Below the pieces are notes generated by a model. It was not told the DNA's origin. It saw only the letters and a program-made list of their open reading frames with translations, and did not search any database. From Sphingopyxis lindanitolerans (GTDB lineage Bacteria; Pseudomonadota; Alphaproteobacteria; Sphingomonadales; Sphingomonadaceae), in NCBI RefSeq assembly GCF_002993885.1, contig NZ_CM009578.1:747251-811250 (forward strand): a stretch of 64,000 bases of DNA, read 5' to 3'. Within the stretch, counting starts at the first letter, position 1; every line of letters begins with the position of its first letter. Positions 51,446 through 60,988 of this stretch are shown here, one piece after another. The translations under genes and the position numbers were made by a program.

Positions 51446-53017
51446 ATGCTGAACCGCCGCCATTTCCTAGCCACCGCCACGCTTGCGGGCCTGTCCGCCC
51501 CCGCGATCCTGCGCGCCGAGGCAGGCTTCTTTCGCGATTTCCCGTTCAGCCTGGGGGTCGCGGCGGGCGATCCGGCGAGCGACGGCTTCGTGATCTGGAC
51601 CCGCCTCGCGCCCGACGCGATGACGCCGCACGGCGGCATGCCGCTGGTCAATGTCCCGGTCGAATGGGAAGTCGCCGAGGATAGCGGCTTTCGCACCATC
51701 GCCGCCAAGGGCACCGACCTCGCGCGGCCCGAACTGGGGCATAGCGTCCATGTCGAGGTCGCGGGGCTGAAGCCCGACCGCCCCTATTATTACCGCTTCA
51801 CCGCGGGCGGCGAGCGCAGCCTGCGCGGTCGCGCGCGCACCCTGCCCATGGTCGGCGCGCGCGCCGACGCGCTGAAATTCGGGGTCTGCGGCTGCCAGCA
51901 TTATGAATCGGGCTTTTATGGCGCCTATCGCCACCTCGCCCGCGAGGAGCTTGCCTTCGTCTATCATTATGGCGATTTCATCTATGAATATCAGCAGGAT
52001 TATCTGTTTCCCGATGGCCTGCCGGTGCGCCCGGTGCGCAAATATGCGCTGCGCGGATTGCAGGATCTGAGCGATTTTCGCACCGCCTATACGCAGACTC
52101 TGCTCGACATCGACATGCAGGCGGCGCGGTCGGTCCATGCCTTCATCTCCAGCTTCGACGATCACGAGATCCGCAACGACTGGGTGTCGGACCATGACGA
52201 TTGGAAGATGGGCCTCGACGGCAACGACCCCGAGGCCGCTCCGCCCGAAATCTTCATGCTGCGCCGACAGGCGGCGTTCCAGGCGTGGTACGAGCATATG
52301 CCGGTGCGCAAGGCGCTGCTCCCCAGGGGGGGCTTCATCGCGGCGAACCGCGAACTGCGCTATGGCGACCTGATGGCGATGCAGGTGCTCGACACCCGCC
52401 AATATCGCGACAACCAGCCGTGCGGCGACGGTTTCAAGCCCGCCTGCCCCGAGGTGTTCGCAAAGGACGCCGAGGTTCTCGGCAAGGCGCAGGAGGATTG
52501 GCTCGCCAGGAATCTGGCGAAGGGCGGCGCGACGTGGAACGGCATCGCGCAGCAGGTGACGATGATGTCGCTCGACCGCCGCCGGAACGAGGACGAGCCG
52601 AAGAAGATCCTCAACCTCGACGGCTGGGCGGGTTATGAAGCGCCGCGCGAGCGCATATTGTCGCGCTTCGCGGGGCTCAAGAACGCGGTCGTGCTGACCG
52701 GCGACGAGCATCAGAATTTCTGCGGCGACCTGATCTTGAAGGACAAGGTCGTCGGCGCCGAATTCGTCGGCACCTCGATCAGCAGCGGCGGCGACGGCAG
52801 CGACCTGCGCAAGGGCACCGACGTTTTCCTGAAGCTCAATCCCGAACTCAAATTCGCCAACGACCAGCGTGGCTATATGGTCTGCGAGGTCGGCCGCGAG
52901 GCGTGGCAGACGCATTTCATGGTCGTCGACAAGGTGACGGCGCCGGTGAACACGCTGTCGAAGCGCGCGACGGGGGTCGTCGAGAATGGTGTCGCGGGGA
53001 TCAAGATGTCGGCCTGA
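51446..53017 (+). CDS. phoD: PhoD-like alkaline phosphatase
   Basis: A 523-residue Tat-exported phosphoesterase. The signal is NRRHFLATATLAGLSAPAIL. A fibronectin-like N-terminal domain (residues 30-135) is followed by the metallophosphoesterase domain with GVCGCQHYESGFYGAYRHLA, YHYGDFIYEY, SSFDDHEIRNDW and VLTGDEHQNF. GGAG lies six bases before the ATG. These enzymes need Ca and Fe and release phosphate from phosphodiesters or monoesters. No Pho box was identified. Confidence 0.94.
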   Translation: MLNRRHFLATATLAGLSAPAILRAEAGFFRDFPFSLGVAAGDPASDGFVIWTRLAPDAMTPHGGMPLVNVPVEWEVAEDSGFRTIAAKGTDLARPELGHSVHVEVAGLKPDRPYYYRFTAGGERSLRGRARTLPMVGARADALKFGVCGCQHYESGFYGAYRHLAREELAFVYHYGDFIYEYQQDYLFPDGLPVRPVRKYALRGLQDLSDFRTAYTQTLLDIDMQAARSVHAFISSFDDHEIRNDWVSDHDDWKMGLDGNDPEAAPPEIFMLRRQAAFQAWYEHMPVRKALLPRGGFIAANRELRYGDLMAMQVLDTRQYRDNQPCGDGFKPACPEVFAKDAEVLGKAQEDWLARNLAKGGATWNGIAQQVTMMSLDRRRNEDEPKKILNLDGWAGYEAPRERILSRFAGLKNAVVLTGDEHQNFCGDLILKDKVVGAEFVGTSISSGGDGSDLRKGTDVFLKLNPELKFANDQRGYMVCEVGREAWQTHFMVVDKVTAPVNTLSKRATGVVENGVAGIKMSA

Positions 53018-53066
53018 ACGGCGAGCGGGACGACAGCGGCAACGACCGATGTTTTGAAAAAGGCAT

Positions 53067-53152
53067 GTTCCCCCGCGAAGGCGGGGGGGGCCATCATCGA
53101 CCGGTTCCAGATGGCGCCCACCGGAGATGGGTCCCCGCCTTCGCGGGGACAC
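53067..53152. repeat. Paired REP element (BIME-like)
   Basis: Inverted arms carry CCCCGCGAAGGCGGGG and its complement (GTCCCCGCCTTCGCGGGGAC) around a 40-bp centre, the same family as 48177-48262. It lies between convergent phoD and the periplasmic protein gene. Confidence 0.75.
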
Positions 53153-53180
53153 ACGGAATTTTGGCGAATCTTGAGGCCGA

Positions 53181-53714
53181 TCAGTCGCGCAGGATCGCCA
53201 TCGCGTCGATCGACGCGGCGGGGGCGCTCGAAATCTGGAGCAGGTAGCGGCCGGGGGCGACGTCATATTCGACCATCTTGCGGATGCCCGAGCAGGCGGG
53301 GCCGTGGCTGTGCGCCGCCGATTTTACGAGCTTGCCGTCGCGGACGAGGTCGATCCATGCGCCCGCGCCGAGCGCGACGACCAGTCGGCCCGGCGCCTTG
53401 ACCTCGATCGGCACCATGCCGCCATATTTGAAGACGTCGGCTTTGCGTTCGGGCGGCAGCCAATAACGCAGGCTTTCGGCCTTGTGCAGCGACAGGGTGG
53501 TGCGCGCGGCGCCGAGCGACGGCCAGTCGGCGGCACGCGATTCGCCATAGCCATAGATGGTCTTGCTCGACGCCGCGCGCGACCAGTTGGCAAGGTCGGG
53601 CGGGAGGACCGCGCCCGCCGCGCAGGCGGGAGCGGGCTTTGCCGGCTTGGCGGCGATCGTCGTGACGCCGATCAGGGACGTGGTCAGCAAAACCGCCGCA
53701 ACATGACGCTTCAT
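53181..53714 (-). CDS. Exported protein of unknown function
   Basis: A 177-residue protein with a signal peptide (HVAAVLLTTSLIGVTTIAA) and a beta-rich mature part (GGMVPIEVKAPGRLVVALGA, GAWIDLVRDGKLVKSAAHSH). Two Cys residues (PACAAG and PACSGI) could pair in the periplasm. The start at 53714 follows GGGAGGAAATAGG, which is the tail end of the displaced mutL gene copy, so this gene was originally coupled directly to mutL. No family was recognised. Confidence 0.7.
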   Translation of the reverse strand: MKRHVAAVLLTTSLIGVTTIAAKPAKPAPACAAGAVLPPDLANWSRAASSKTIYGYGESRAADWPSLGAARTTLSLHKAESLRYWLPPERKADVFKYGGMVPIEVKAPGRLVVALGAGAWIDLVRDGKLVKSAAHSHGPACSGIRKMVEYDVAPGRYLLQISSAPAASIDAMAILRD

Positions 53715-53715
53715 C

Positions 53716-53766
53716 CTATTTCCTCCCGAACAGCCTCTCGACATCGCCCATCGCCAGCTTCACCCA
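53716..53766 (-). pseudogene. Displaced original 3' end of mutL
   Basis: Read leftward, these bases code WVKLAMGDVERLFGRK and a TAG stop. This is almost the same as the end of the present mutL product (WVKLAMDQVEKLFGRK) encoded 592 bp away. The remnant keeps the GC-rich codons typical of the host and contains the ribosome-binding site of the next gene. It has no start of its own. Confidence 0.9.
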
Positions 53767-54358
53767 AGTTGCAACAGCGTTTTTGGCTTAATTGCGGGGC
53801 ATCCTCTTGATTTGCTGGCGTTTGAGGGCTTTAGCTGTCGCCTTCATCGGGCAAGAATGTATCGCGTTCTAAGTTCATTGTAGCACCCTTCATTCGCGTT
53901 TCAGCACAATGCCAATGGGCGTAGATTATCTGAGTAGGTTCTGCTTCCGCATCCCCGTTCCATAAATTCCGAGCGCCAATAGACAACGCGAGACTGTCAG
54001 TCCGATCTATTCCCAATCCGCAAAACCAGCACTCAAAACTATCACCCAATAAAGCGTTAGCGAGGTTCGGCTCGGTCTCCACACGGACGAGCAGGTCTTC
54101 AAGCGTTGCTCGGTCTCGCTCTTCAAGCGCCTTATCAAAGCGCTCTATAAGTCCTGCCGAGAACAAGCGCTCGTTCAGTGTCATTCCTGAATATTTTGAA
54201 TTGCTCATAAGTTTAACTTAGCTTGCGCGTGGAGTGTCTACAACGGGTCGAAAGCAGAAGCTTGCTAAGCACGGTCGCCCCACTTGTAAAATACCAAGCT
54301 AAATCATTCATTTTCTGCCAAAAAGTTTCTCAACTTGGTCCATCGCCAGCTTCACCCA
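53748..54358. mobile_element. 592-bp one-gene cassette inserted at the mutL 3' end
   Basis: A 19-bp direct repeat, CCATCGCCAGCTTCACCCA, occurs at 53748-53766 and 54340-54358. It lies in the last codons of mutL. The DNA between carries a replacement mutL tail (11 codons and stop with A/T-rich codon choice), 99 bp of non-coding sequence, and one 125-residue gene. There is no recombinase inside. Base composition is visibly lower in GC than the surroundings. Target-site duplication with restoration of the target gene is the usual mark of site-specific integration. Confidence 0.85.
53831..54208 (-). CDS. Cassette protein with CxxC and HxHC motifs
   Basis: A 125-residue protein of no recognised family. 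Residues 1-55 are charged and helical (NERLFSAGLIERFDKALEER). The second half has FECWFCGLGIDR and, about 40 residues on, AHWHCAETRMKG, which together could bind zinc like a short treble-clef or HNH-like finger. Codon use is less GC-rich than in neighbouring genes. The start at 54208 has only a weak ribosome-binding site; an ATG eight codons later is an alternative. It is the only gene of the mutL cassette. Confidence 0.7.
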   Translation of the reverse strand: MSNSKYSGMTLNERLFSAGLIERFDKALEERDRATLEDLLVRVETEPNLANALLGDSFECWFCGLGIDRTDSLALSIGARNLWNGDAEAEPTQIIYAHWHCAETRMKGATMNLERDTFLPDEGDS

Positions 54359-56122
54359 CGTCGGCCGCCCATGGTTGCACTGGCCCGAATGCGGCGTCAC
54401 CTCCATCTGGCGGAGCAGCGCGTTCATTTCGGCGACGTTGAGCGTGCGCCCGGCGCGCACCGAGCCGTGGCAGGCCATCGTCGCGGCGACCAGTTCGAGC
54501 TTTTCGTTGAGGCCGAGCGCGGCGTCGTAGCCCGCGAGGTCGTCGGCGATGTCGGTGACGAGTTTGTGGCAGTCGATCGCCCCCAGCATCGCCGGGGTCG
54601 CGCGCACCATCACCGCGGCGGGGCCGAAGCGTTCGAGTTCGACGCCGAGCGCGGCAAGCTGCGGCGCCGCGGCTTCGAGCCGGTCGCACGCAGGCTCGTC
54701 GAGTTCGACGATCTCGGGAAGCAGCAGGCCTTGCGAGGGAACCGCCTGCCCGCCCATGCCGCGGCGGAGTTGTTCGAGCACCAGCCGTTCGTGGGCGGCG
54801 TGCTGGTCGACGATGACGAGCCCGTCCTCGGCCTCGGCGACGATATAGGTTTTGGCGATCTGCCCGCGCGCGATGCCGAGCGGATGCTCGTCGGCCTGGG
54901 GCGGCGCGATTTCGGCGACCTCGGCGCGGCCCGCGAGCGGCGCGGCTGAGGCGAAGGGGACGAGCCGGTCGTAGACGCGCGCGACCGCTTCGTTGGCCGG
55001 CGGCAGGTCGGTGCCGAACAGGTGGATTGCGGGTTCGGTGCGGCGGCCGAAGAGGAAGCCGGTCGCGGGCTCGGGCGGCGGCGCCGGTTCCTGCTGCCAC
55101 GCCGCCAGCGCCGCGGCGGCGGGGCGCTGGACGCTGCGAAAACCCTGTTCGTCGAGCGCGCGGCGGAGGCCGCCGACGATCATCCCGCGAACGAGTTGCG
55201 GATCGCGAAAGCGCACTTCGGTCTTGGCGGGGTGGACGTTGACGTCGACTTCGCTCGTCGGAACGTCGAGGAACAGCGCGACGACCGGGTGACGATCGCG
55301 CGCGAGCAGATCGGCATAGGCGCCGCGCAAGGCCCCGACGAGCAGCCGGTCCTTCACCGGACGGCCGTTGACGAAGAGATATTGATGATCGGCAATGCCG
55401 CGATTGTAGGTCGGCAGGCTGACGACGCCGCCCAGATGCACCTCGCCGCGGTCGACATCGACGCCGATGCTGTTCGCGGCGAGATCGCGGCTGGTGAGCG
55501 CCGCGACGCGCGTCAGCCGGTCCTGCCCGCCCTGCACGTCGAGGACGCGGCGCCCATCATGCTCGACGGTGAAGCCGACATCGGGGCGCGCCATCGCAAG
55601 CCGCTTCACGACGTCGAGGCACGCGGCATATTCGCTGCGGGCGCTGCGCAGGAATTTGCGGCGGGCGGGGACGCGCGCGAACAGATCCTCGACGCAGACG
55701 CGGGTGCCTTTGGCGAGCGCCGCGGGCCCCTCGGCCGCGAGCGCGCCATTGTCGACGACGCGCCGCCAGCCGTCGCCGTCCGGCATCCGGCTTTCGAGCG
55801 TCAGCCGCGCGACGCTGGCGATCGAGGGCAAGGCTTCGCCGCGAAAGCCGAGCGTCGTGACATCCTCGATCGCGTCGCCCTGGAGCTTCGACGTCGCATG
55901 GCGTTCGAGCGCGAGCGCCATGTCGGCGGCGGTCATGCCGCAGCCGTCATCCTCGACCTCGAGCCGCGAAATCCCGCCTTCGGCGATTCGCACCGCAATG
56001 CGAGTCGAACCCGCATCGATGGCGTTTTCAACCAGTTCTTTCAGCGCTGCGGCGGGTCTTTCGACCACTTCACCGGCTGCGATCCGATTTACGAGCTTTT
56101 CCGGCAGGCGACGTATTGACAT
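54308..56122 (-). CDS. mutL: DNA mismatch repair protein MutL
   Basis: A 604-residue mismatch-repair coordinator. The N-terminal GHKL ATPase has ELVENAIDAGSTRI, VEDDGCGM and TLGFRGEALPSI. The C-terminal domain has DQHAAHERLVLEQL, matching the metal-binding endonuclease motif DQHA-x2-E-x4-E, as in bacteria without MutH. The last 11 codons are supplied by the inserted cassette (MDQVEKLFGRK in place of MGDVERLFGRK) and use A/T-rich synonyms. The product should be full length. Confidence 0.97.
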   Translation of the reverse strand: MSIRRLPEKLVNRIAAGEVVERPAAALKELVENAIDAGSTRIAVRIAEGGISRLEVEDDGCGMTAADMALALERHATSKLQGDAIEDVTTLGFRGEALPSIASVARLTLESRMPDGDGWRRVVDNGALAAEGPAALAKGTRVCVEDLFARVPARRKFLRSARSEYAACLDVVKRLAMARPDVGFTVEHDGRRVLDVQGGQDRLTRVAALTSRDLAANSIGVDVDRGEVHLGGVVSLPTYNRGIADHQYLFVNGRPVKDRLLVGALRGAYADLLARDRHPVVALFLDVPTSEVDVNVHPAKTEVRFRDPQLVRGMIVGGLRRALDEQGFRSVQRPAAAALAAWQQEPAPPPEPATGFLFGRRTEPAIHLFGTDLPPANEAVARVYDRLVPFASAAPLAGRAEVAEIAPPQADEHPLGIARGQIAKTYIVAEAEDGLVIVDQHAAHERLVLEQLRRGMGGQAVPSQGLLLPEIVELDEPACDRLEAAAPQLAALGVELERFGPAAVMVRATPAMLGAIDCHKLVTDIADDLAGYDAALGLNEKLELVAATMACHGSVRAGRTLNVAEMNALLRQMEVTPHSGQCNHGRPTWVKLAMDQVEKLFGRK

Positions 56123-56176
56123 GGGGCCTCTCGTAGCGCAGTCGGACGCAAATCGCGACCCACCCGCACAGCCTGA

Positions 56177-57364
<1,188 letters not shown>

Positions 57365-57381
57365 TCGGCTAGGCTCGCACC

Positions 57382-58284
57382 ATGGTCCGCCCGGCACATC
57401 GGCGTCCGGGGCAATCCCGCAAGGCCCAGTACAGCCTGTTCGCTGCCTATGTCATCGCGGTGACGGGGGCGGTGGCGGGCCTGTTGCTGGCGCTGCTGTC
57501 GGTCGTCGATCCCATCGGTTTCGCCCAGCTTCGCATCGCGAGCCAGGAAGTGGCCGCGCCGATCGCGCGCGCCAGCCGCTCGGCGATCGGATCGATCTCG
57601 GGCGTCGATGACGCGGTGTCGGCCTATGTCGGCGCGGGGTCGCAGAACCGGCGGCTGCGCAAGGAGCTTGCCATCACGCGGCGCCAGCTCGTCGCGACCA
57701 GCTCGCTCCAGGAGGAGAATCGCCAGCTCAGGGCGCTGCTCAAATTGCAGCAGACCGACAAGAGCGCGATCGCCAACGGCTATCTCCTCACCTCGACCTC
57801 GACGAGCAGCAAGCGCATCGCGCTGCTCAGCATCGGCCGCAACGTCGGCATCGCCGCGGGACAGCCGGTGCGCGGCGCCGACGGACTGATCGGCCGCGTG
57901 CTGAGTTCGGGGCCTTCGGTGTCGCAGGTGCTGCTGCTCACCGATGTCGACAATATCGTCCCGGTCCGCCGCGCGCGCGACGGCCTGCCCGCGCTCGCCT
58001 ATGGCCGCGGCAACGGCGACCTCGACATTCGCACGCTCAACATCGCGAACAATCCTTTCAAGCCCGGCGACATCCTGGTCACCTCGGGAACCGGCGGCCT
58101 CTATCCGCCGAACATCCCGGTCGCGATCGTCGCGCGGCGCCAGGACGACGGCGCCCTCGCCCGCCCGCTCGCCGACCCGGCAAAGGTCGATGCGGTGGCG
58201 GTGCTGCGCGCCTATACGCCCGACAATATCGAAGCGCAGGCGGTGCCCGCCCCCGCCCCCGTCCCGTCCGCGAAGGCGCCATGA
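57382..58284 (+). CDS. mreC: Rod shape-determining protein MreC
   Basis: A 300-residue bitopic protein linking MreB to the periplasmic wall synthases. One membrane helix (YVIAVTGAVAGLLLALLSVV) is followed by a coiled coil (NRRLRKELAITRRQLVATSS) and the beta-domain with GLIGRVLSSGPSVSQVLLLT and GDILVTSGTGGLYPPNIPVA. The tail is Pro/Ala-rich. It overlaps mreD by 4 bp. Confidence 0.96.
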   Translation: MVRPAHRRPGQSRKAQYSLFAAYVIAVTGAVAGLLLALLSVVDPIGFAQLRIASQEVAAPIARASRSAIGSISGVDDAVSAYVGAGSQNRRLRKELAITRRQLVATSSLQEENRQLRALLKLQQTDKSAIANGYLLTSTSTSSKRIALLSIGRNVGIAAGQPVRGADGLIGRVLSSGPSVSQVLLLTDVDNIVPVRRARDGLPALAYGRGNGDLDIRTLNIANNPFKPGDILVTSGTGGLYPPNIPVAIVARRQDDGALARPLADPAKVDAVAVLRAYTPDNIEAQAVPAPAPVPSAKAP

Positions 58285-58802
58285 ACCCGCGCGGGCCGCG
58301 CCTCGGCGAACCGGCGTCGCTGTGGCGGATGCGCATCGTTCCGGTCGCGACCGTATTGTTCGCATCGGCGCTGCCGCTGATGCTGCCGCTCGTCGCCAGT
58401 TCGCCGGTGCTGCCGCCGCTCGGGCTGCTGTTCTTCCTGAGCTGGCAGCTCCTCCGCACCGAGATGTGGCCGGTGTGGATCGGCCTGCCGCTGGGATTGT
58501 GGGACGATCTGTTCAGCGGCGCGCCGATCGGCACCGCGATCGGGCTGTGGACGATCGCGAGCATCGCCATCGCCTATATCTCGCAGCGCATCTATTGGCG
58601 CGGCTTTCTGCACGATTGGGCGATCGGCGCCTTGCTCGTCGCCGCCATCCAGGCAATCGCCGCGCTGATCACCCACCCCCACGCCGCGTCCGGCCACGTC
58701 CTTGGCCTCGTGGTGCCGCAAATCATCGTTTCGGTCCTGCTCATGCCGCTGATCCTGCGGCTGACCGGCCGATTTGACAATTTCCGTCTCAGGCGAAGAT
58801 AA
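58281..58802 (+). CDS. mreD: Rod shape-determining protein MreD
   Basis: A 173-residue inner membrane protein with about five helices, including PLMLPLVASSPVLPPLGLLF and GLPLGLWDDLFSGAPIGTAI, the latter being the conserved MreD segment. Start overlaps the mreC stop (ATGA). A 272-bp gap with a long inverted repeat follows before mrdA. Confidence 0.92.
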   Translation: MNPRGPRLGEPASLWRMRIVPVATVLFASALPLMLPLVASSPVLPPLGLLFFLSWQLLRTEMWPVWIGLPLGLWDDLFSGAPIGTAIGLWTIASIAIAYISQRIYWRGFLHDWAIGALLVAAIQAIAALITHPHAASGHVLGLVVPQIIVSVLLMPLILRLTGRFDNFRLRRR

Positions 58803-58810
58803 TCGAGGAC

Positions 58811-59066
58811 CAGGACCAGCTGGTTATGCGCTCGAGGTTTGAAGCGATTTTGTTCAGGGCAAGAAAGCGGGACGCAGGCATATGAAAATATTCCAAGGCG
58901 CGCTGACGCAGCCATGGACAAAATCGGTCAAATCCCGCAGGAACGTCGAAATGGCTTCGATCTCGGGCCCGCGCGGCCTTGCAGATGGAACCACCATCCG
59001 CGGCGGCCGCACGAGCCCGATCCCTTCGCCATTTCGACGCCTCGAACGCATAACCAACTGGTCCTG
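58811..59066. repeat. MITE-like unit with 27-bp inverted ends
   Basis: The ends 58811-58837 and 59040-59066 are inverted copies with 2 mismatches in 27; each carries CAGGACCAG, TGGTTATGCG and TCGAGG. They enclose about 200 bp and sit exactly between mreD and mrdA. The layout resembles a miniature inverted-repeat element or a large stem; no flanking target duplication was evident. Confidence 0.6.
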
Positions 59067-59067
59067 A
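58882..59067 (+). CDS. Possible 61-residue protein between mreD and mrdA
   Basis: A small open frame whose stop lies 7 bp before the mrdA start, which itself lacks a Shine-Dalgarno sequence, so translation here could be coupled to mrdA. The product is basic and unlike any known family. Much of its 3' end is the inverted repeat arm, which argues for a chance frame. Confidence 0.25.
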   Translation: MKIFQGALTQPWTKSVKSRRNVEMASISGPRGLADGTTIRGGRTSPIPSPFRRLERITNWS

Positions 59068-59074
59068 CCCTCCC

Positions 59075-60988
59075 ATGTTCGGCAAGAAAAGCCCGCCCAT
59101 CACCGAAGCCTGGAGAGGCATCACCTTCACCCGCCGGGCGATCGTCGTCGGCGGCGCGCAGGCGGCGCTGTTCGGCGCGCTCGCGGTGCGCATGGGCTAT
59201 ATCTCGATCATCGACAATGAACGCTATGTCCTGGAATCGGAAAGCAATCGCGTCAATCTGACGCTCATCCCGCCGCGCCGCGGCTGGATCGTCGACCGGC
59301 AGGGCAAGGCGCTGGCGAACAACCGCGTGTCCTTGCGCGTCGACATCATTCCCGACCGCCTCCACAACAAGGATCTGGTGCTCGGTCAGCTCCGGACGAT
59401 GCTCCGCCTCGACGGCGATGCGATGCAGCGGATCGAGCGCGACCTGAAGGCCGCGTCGGGATTTCAGCCGGTCGCGATCGCGGAGGACGTCACCGAACAG
59501 GATTATGCCTCGGTGCTCGTCCACCTGCCCGAATTGCCCGGCGTCGCGCCGGCGCGCGGCTTTGCCCGCTATTATCCCACCGGCGCGGCGGTCGGCCACC
59601 TCGTCGGCTATGTCGGGGCGCCGTCGGCCGAGGAATATCAGGAGGCGAAAGACCCGATCTACATCACCCCCGGCTTCAAGATCGGCAAGCAGGCGATCGA
59701 GAAATATTTCGAGCCGGTGCTGCGCGGCAAGCCCGGCGCGAAGCGCGTCGAGGTCACCGCGCGCGGCAAGGTGGTGCGCGACCTGTCGACCCAGCCCGAC
59801 GTGCAGGGCAAGACGGTTCACCTGACCATCGACGCCGATCTGCAACATTATGCCGCGCGGCGCATCGGCCCCGAATCGGGTTCGGTCGTGGTGATCGATT
59901 GCCTGACCGGCGACCTGTTGGCGATGGCGTCGATGCCGAGCTTCGACCCGAACAGCTTTTCGAGCGGGATCGGCGTCGCCGAATATAAATGGCTCAGCCA
60001 GAACGACCATGTGCCGCTGCGCAACAAGACGCTGAGCGGCCTTTATCCGCCCGGATCGACCGTCAAGCCGATGGTCGCGATGAGCTTTCTCGAAGCCGGC
60101 CTGTCGCCCGAGGCGACCACCTTTTGCGGCGGGGGCCTGCGCGTCGGCAACCGCGTCTTCCACTGCTGGAACCGGCGCGGTCACGGCCAGGTCAATATGT
60201 CGAAAGGCATTTACCAGAGCTGCGACGTCTATTTCTATCACTTCGCGCAGCAGATGGGGATGGACGTCATCGCAGCGATGGCGAAGCGGCTGGGCATGGG
60301 CGAGAAATTCGCCCTTCCCGTCCCCAGCCAGAGCTTTGGCACCGTGCCGAGCCCCGAGTGGAAGATGAAGAAATATGATCGCCCCTGGGCGATTTCGGAC
60401 ACGGTGAACGCGACCATCGGCCAGGGCTATATGCTCGCCAACCCGACCCAGCTTGCGGTGATGGCGTCGCGGCTGGCGACGGGCAATGTCGTGATGCCGC
60501 ATCTGACGATGGCCGCGAACCGCCCCGCGATGCAGTCGCTCGGCTTTTCCGCCGATCATATCGGTATCGTGCGCGAGGCGATGAACCAGGTCGTCAACGG
60601 CGCCGGCACCGCGGGCCGCGCCCGGCTGCCGATCGAGGACGTCAAGATGGCGGGCAAAACGGGCACCGCGCAGGTCGTTAGCCTGAGCGTCGGCGGCGGC
60701 AAGGGCGGTTTGTGGAAGCATCGCGACCACGGCCTGTTCATCGCCTTCGCGCCGTTCGACGCGCCGCGCTATGCCGCCGCGGTCGTGATCGAGCATGGCG
60801 GCGGGTCGGGCGCCGCCTATCCGATCGCGCGCGACGTGATGACCTTCCTCTTCGACCGCGACAAGGCGATGGAAGCGCTCACCGGGTTCGAGACCGGCTG
60901 GGGCGGCACGATCGAGGAGCGCATGGCGCGCGACTTTGCCATCTGGAAGGCGGGCGCCGCCCGCCCCGCGCCCGAGGACGCGGCATGA
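59075..60988 (+). CDS. mrdA: Penicillin-binding protein 2
   Basis: A 637-residue class B transpeptidase that cross-links peptidoglycan during elongation. It has an N-terminal membrane helix (RRAIVVGGAQAALFGALAVR), the PBP dimerisation domain with RRGWIVDRQGKALANN, and the transpeptidase with STVK (YPPGSTVKPMVAMSF), SCD and KTGT (MAGKTGTAQVV). No Shine-Dalgarno sequence is seen before the ATG. The stop overlaps the rodA start. Confidence 0.97.
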   Translation: MFGKKSPPITEAWRGITFTRRAIVVGGAQAALFGALAVRMGYISIIDNERYVLESESNRVNLTLIPPRRGWIVDRQGKALANNRVSLRVDIIPDRLHNKDLVLGQLRTMLRLDGDAMQRIERDLKAASGFQPVAIAEDVTEQDYASVLVHLPELPGVAPARGFARYYPTGAAVGHLVGYVGAPSAEEYQEAKDPIYITPGFKIGKQAIEKYFEPVLRGKPGAKRVEVTARGKVVRDLSTQPDVQGKTVHLTIDADLQHYAARRIGPESGSVVVIDCLTGDLLAMASMPSFDPNSFSSGIGVAEYKWLSQNDHVPLRNKTLSGLYPPGSTVKPMVAMSFLEAGLSPEATTFCGGGLRVGNRVFHCWNRRGHGQVNMSKGIYQSCDVYFYHFAQQMGMDVIAAMAKRLGMGEKFALPVPSQSFGTVPSPEWKMKKYDRPWAISDTVNATIGQGYMLANPTQLAVMASRLATGNVVMPHLTMAANRPAMQSLGFSADHIGIVREAMNQVVNGAGTAGRARLPIEDVKMAGKTGTAQVVSLSVGGGKGGLWKHRDHGLFIAFAPFDAPRYAAAVVIEHGGGSGAAYPIARDVMTFLFDRDKAMEALTGFETGWGGTIEERMARDFAIWKAGAARPAPEDAA

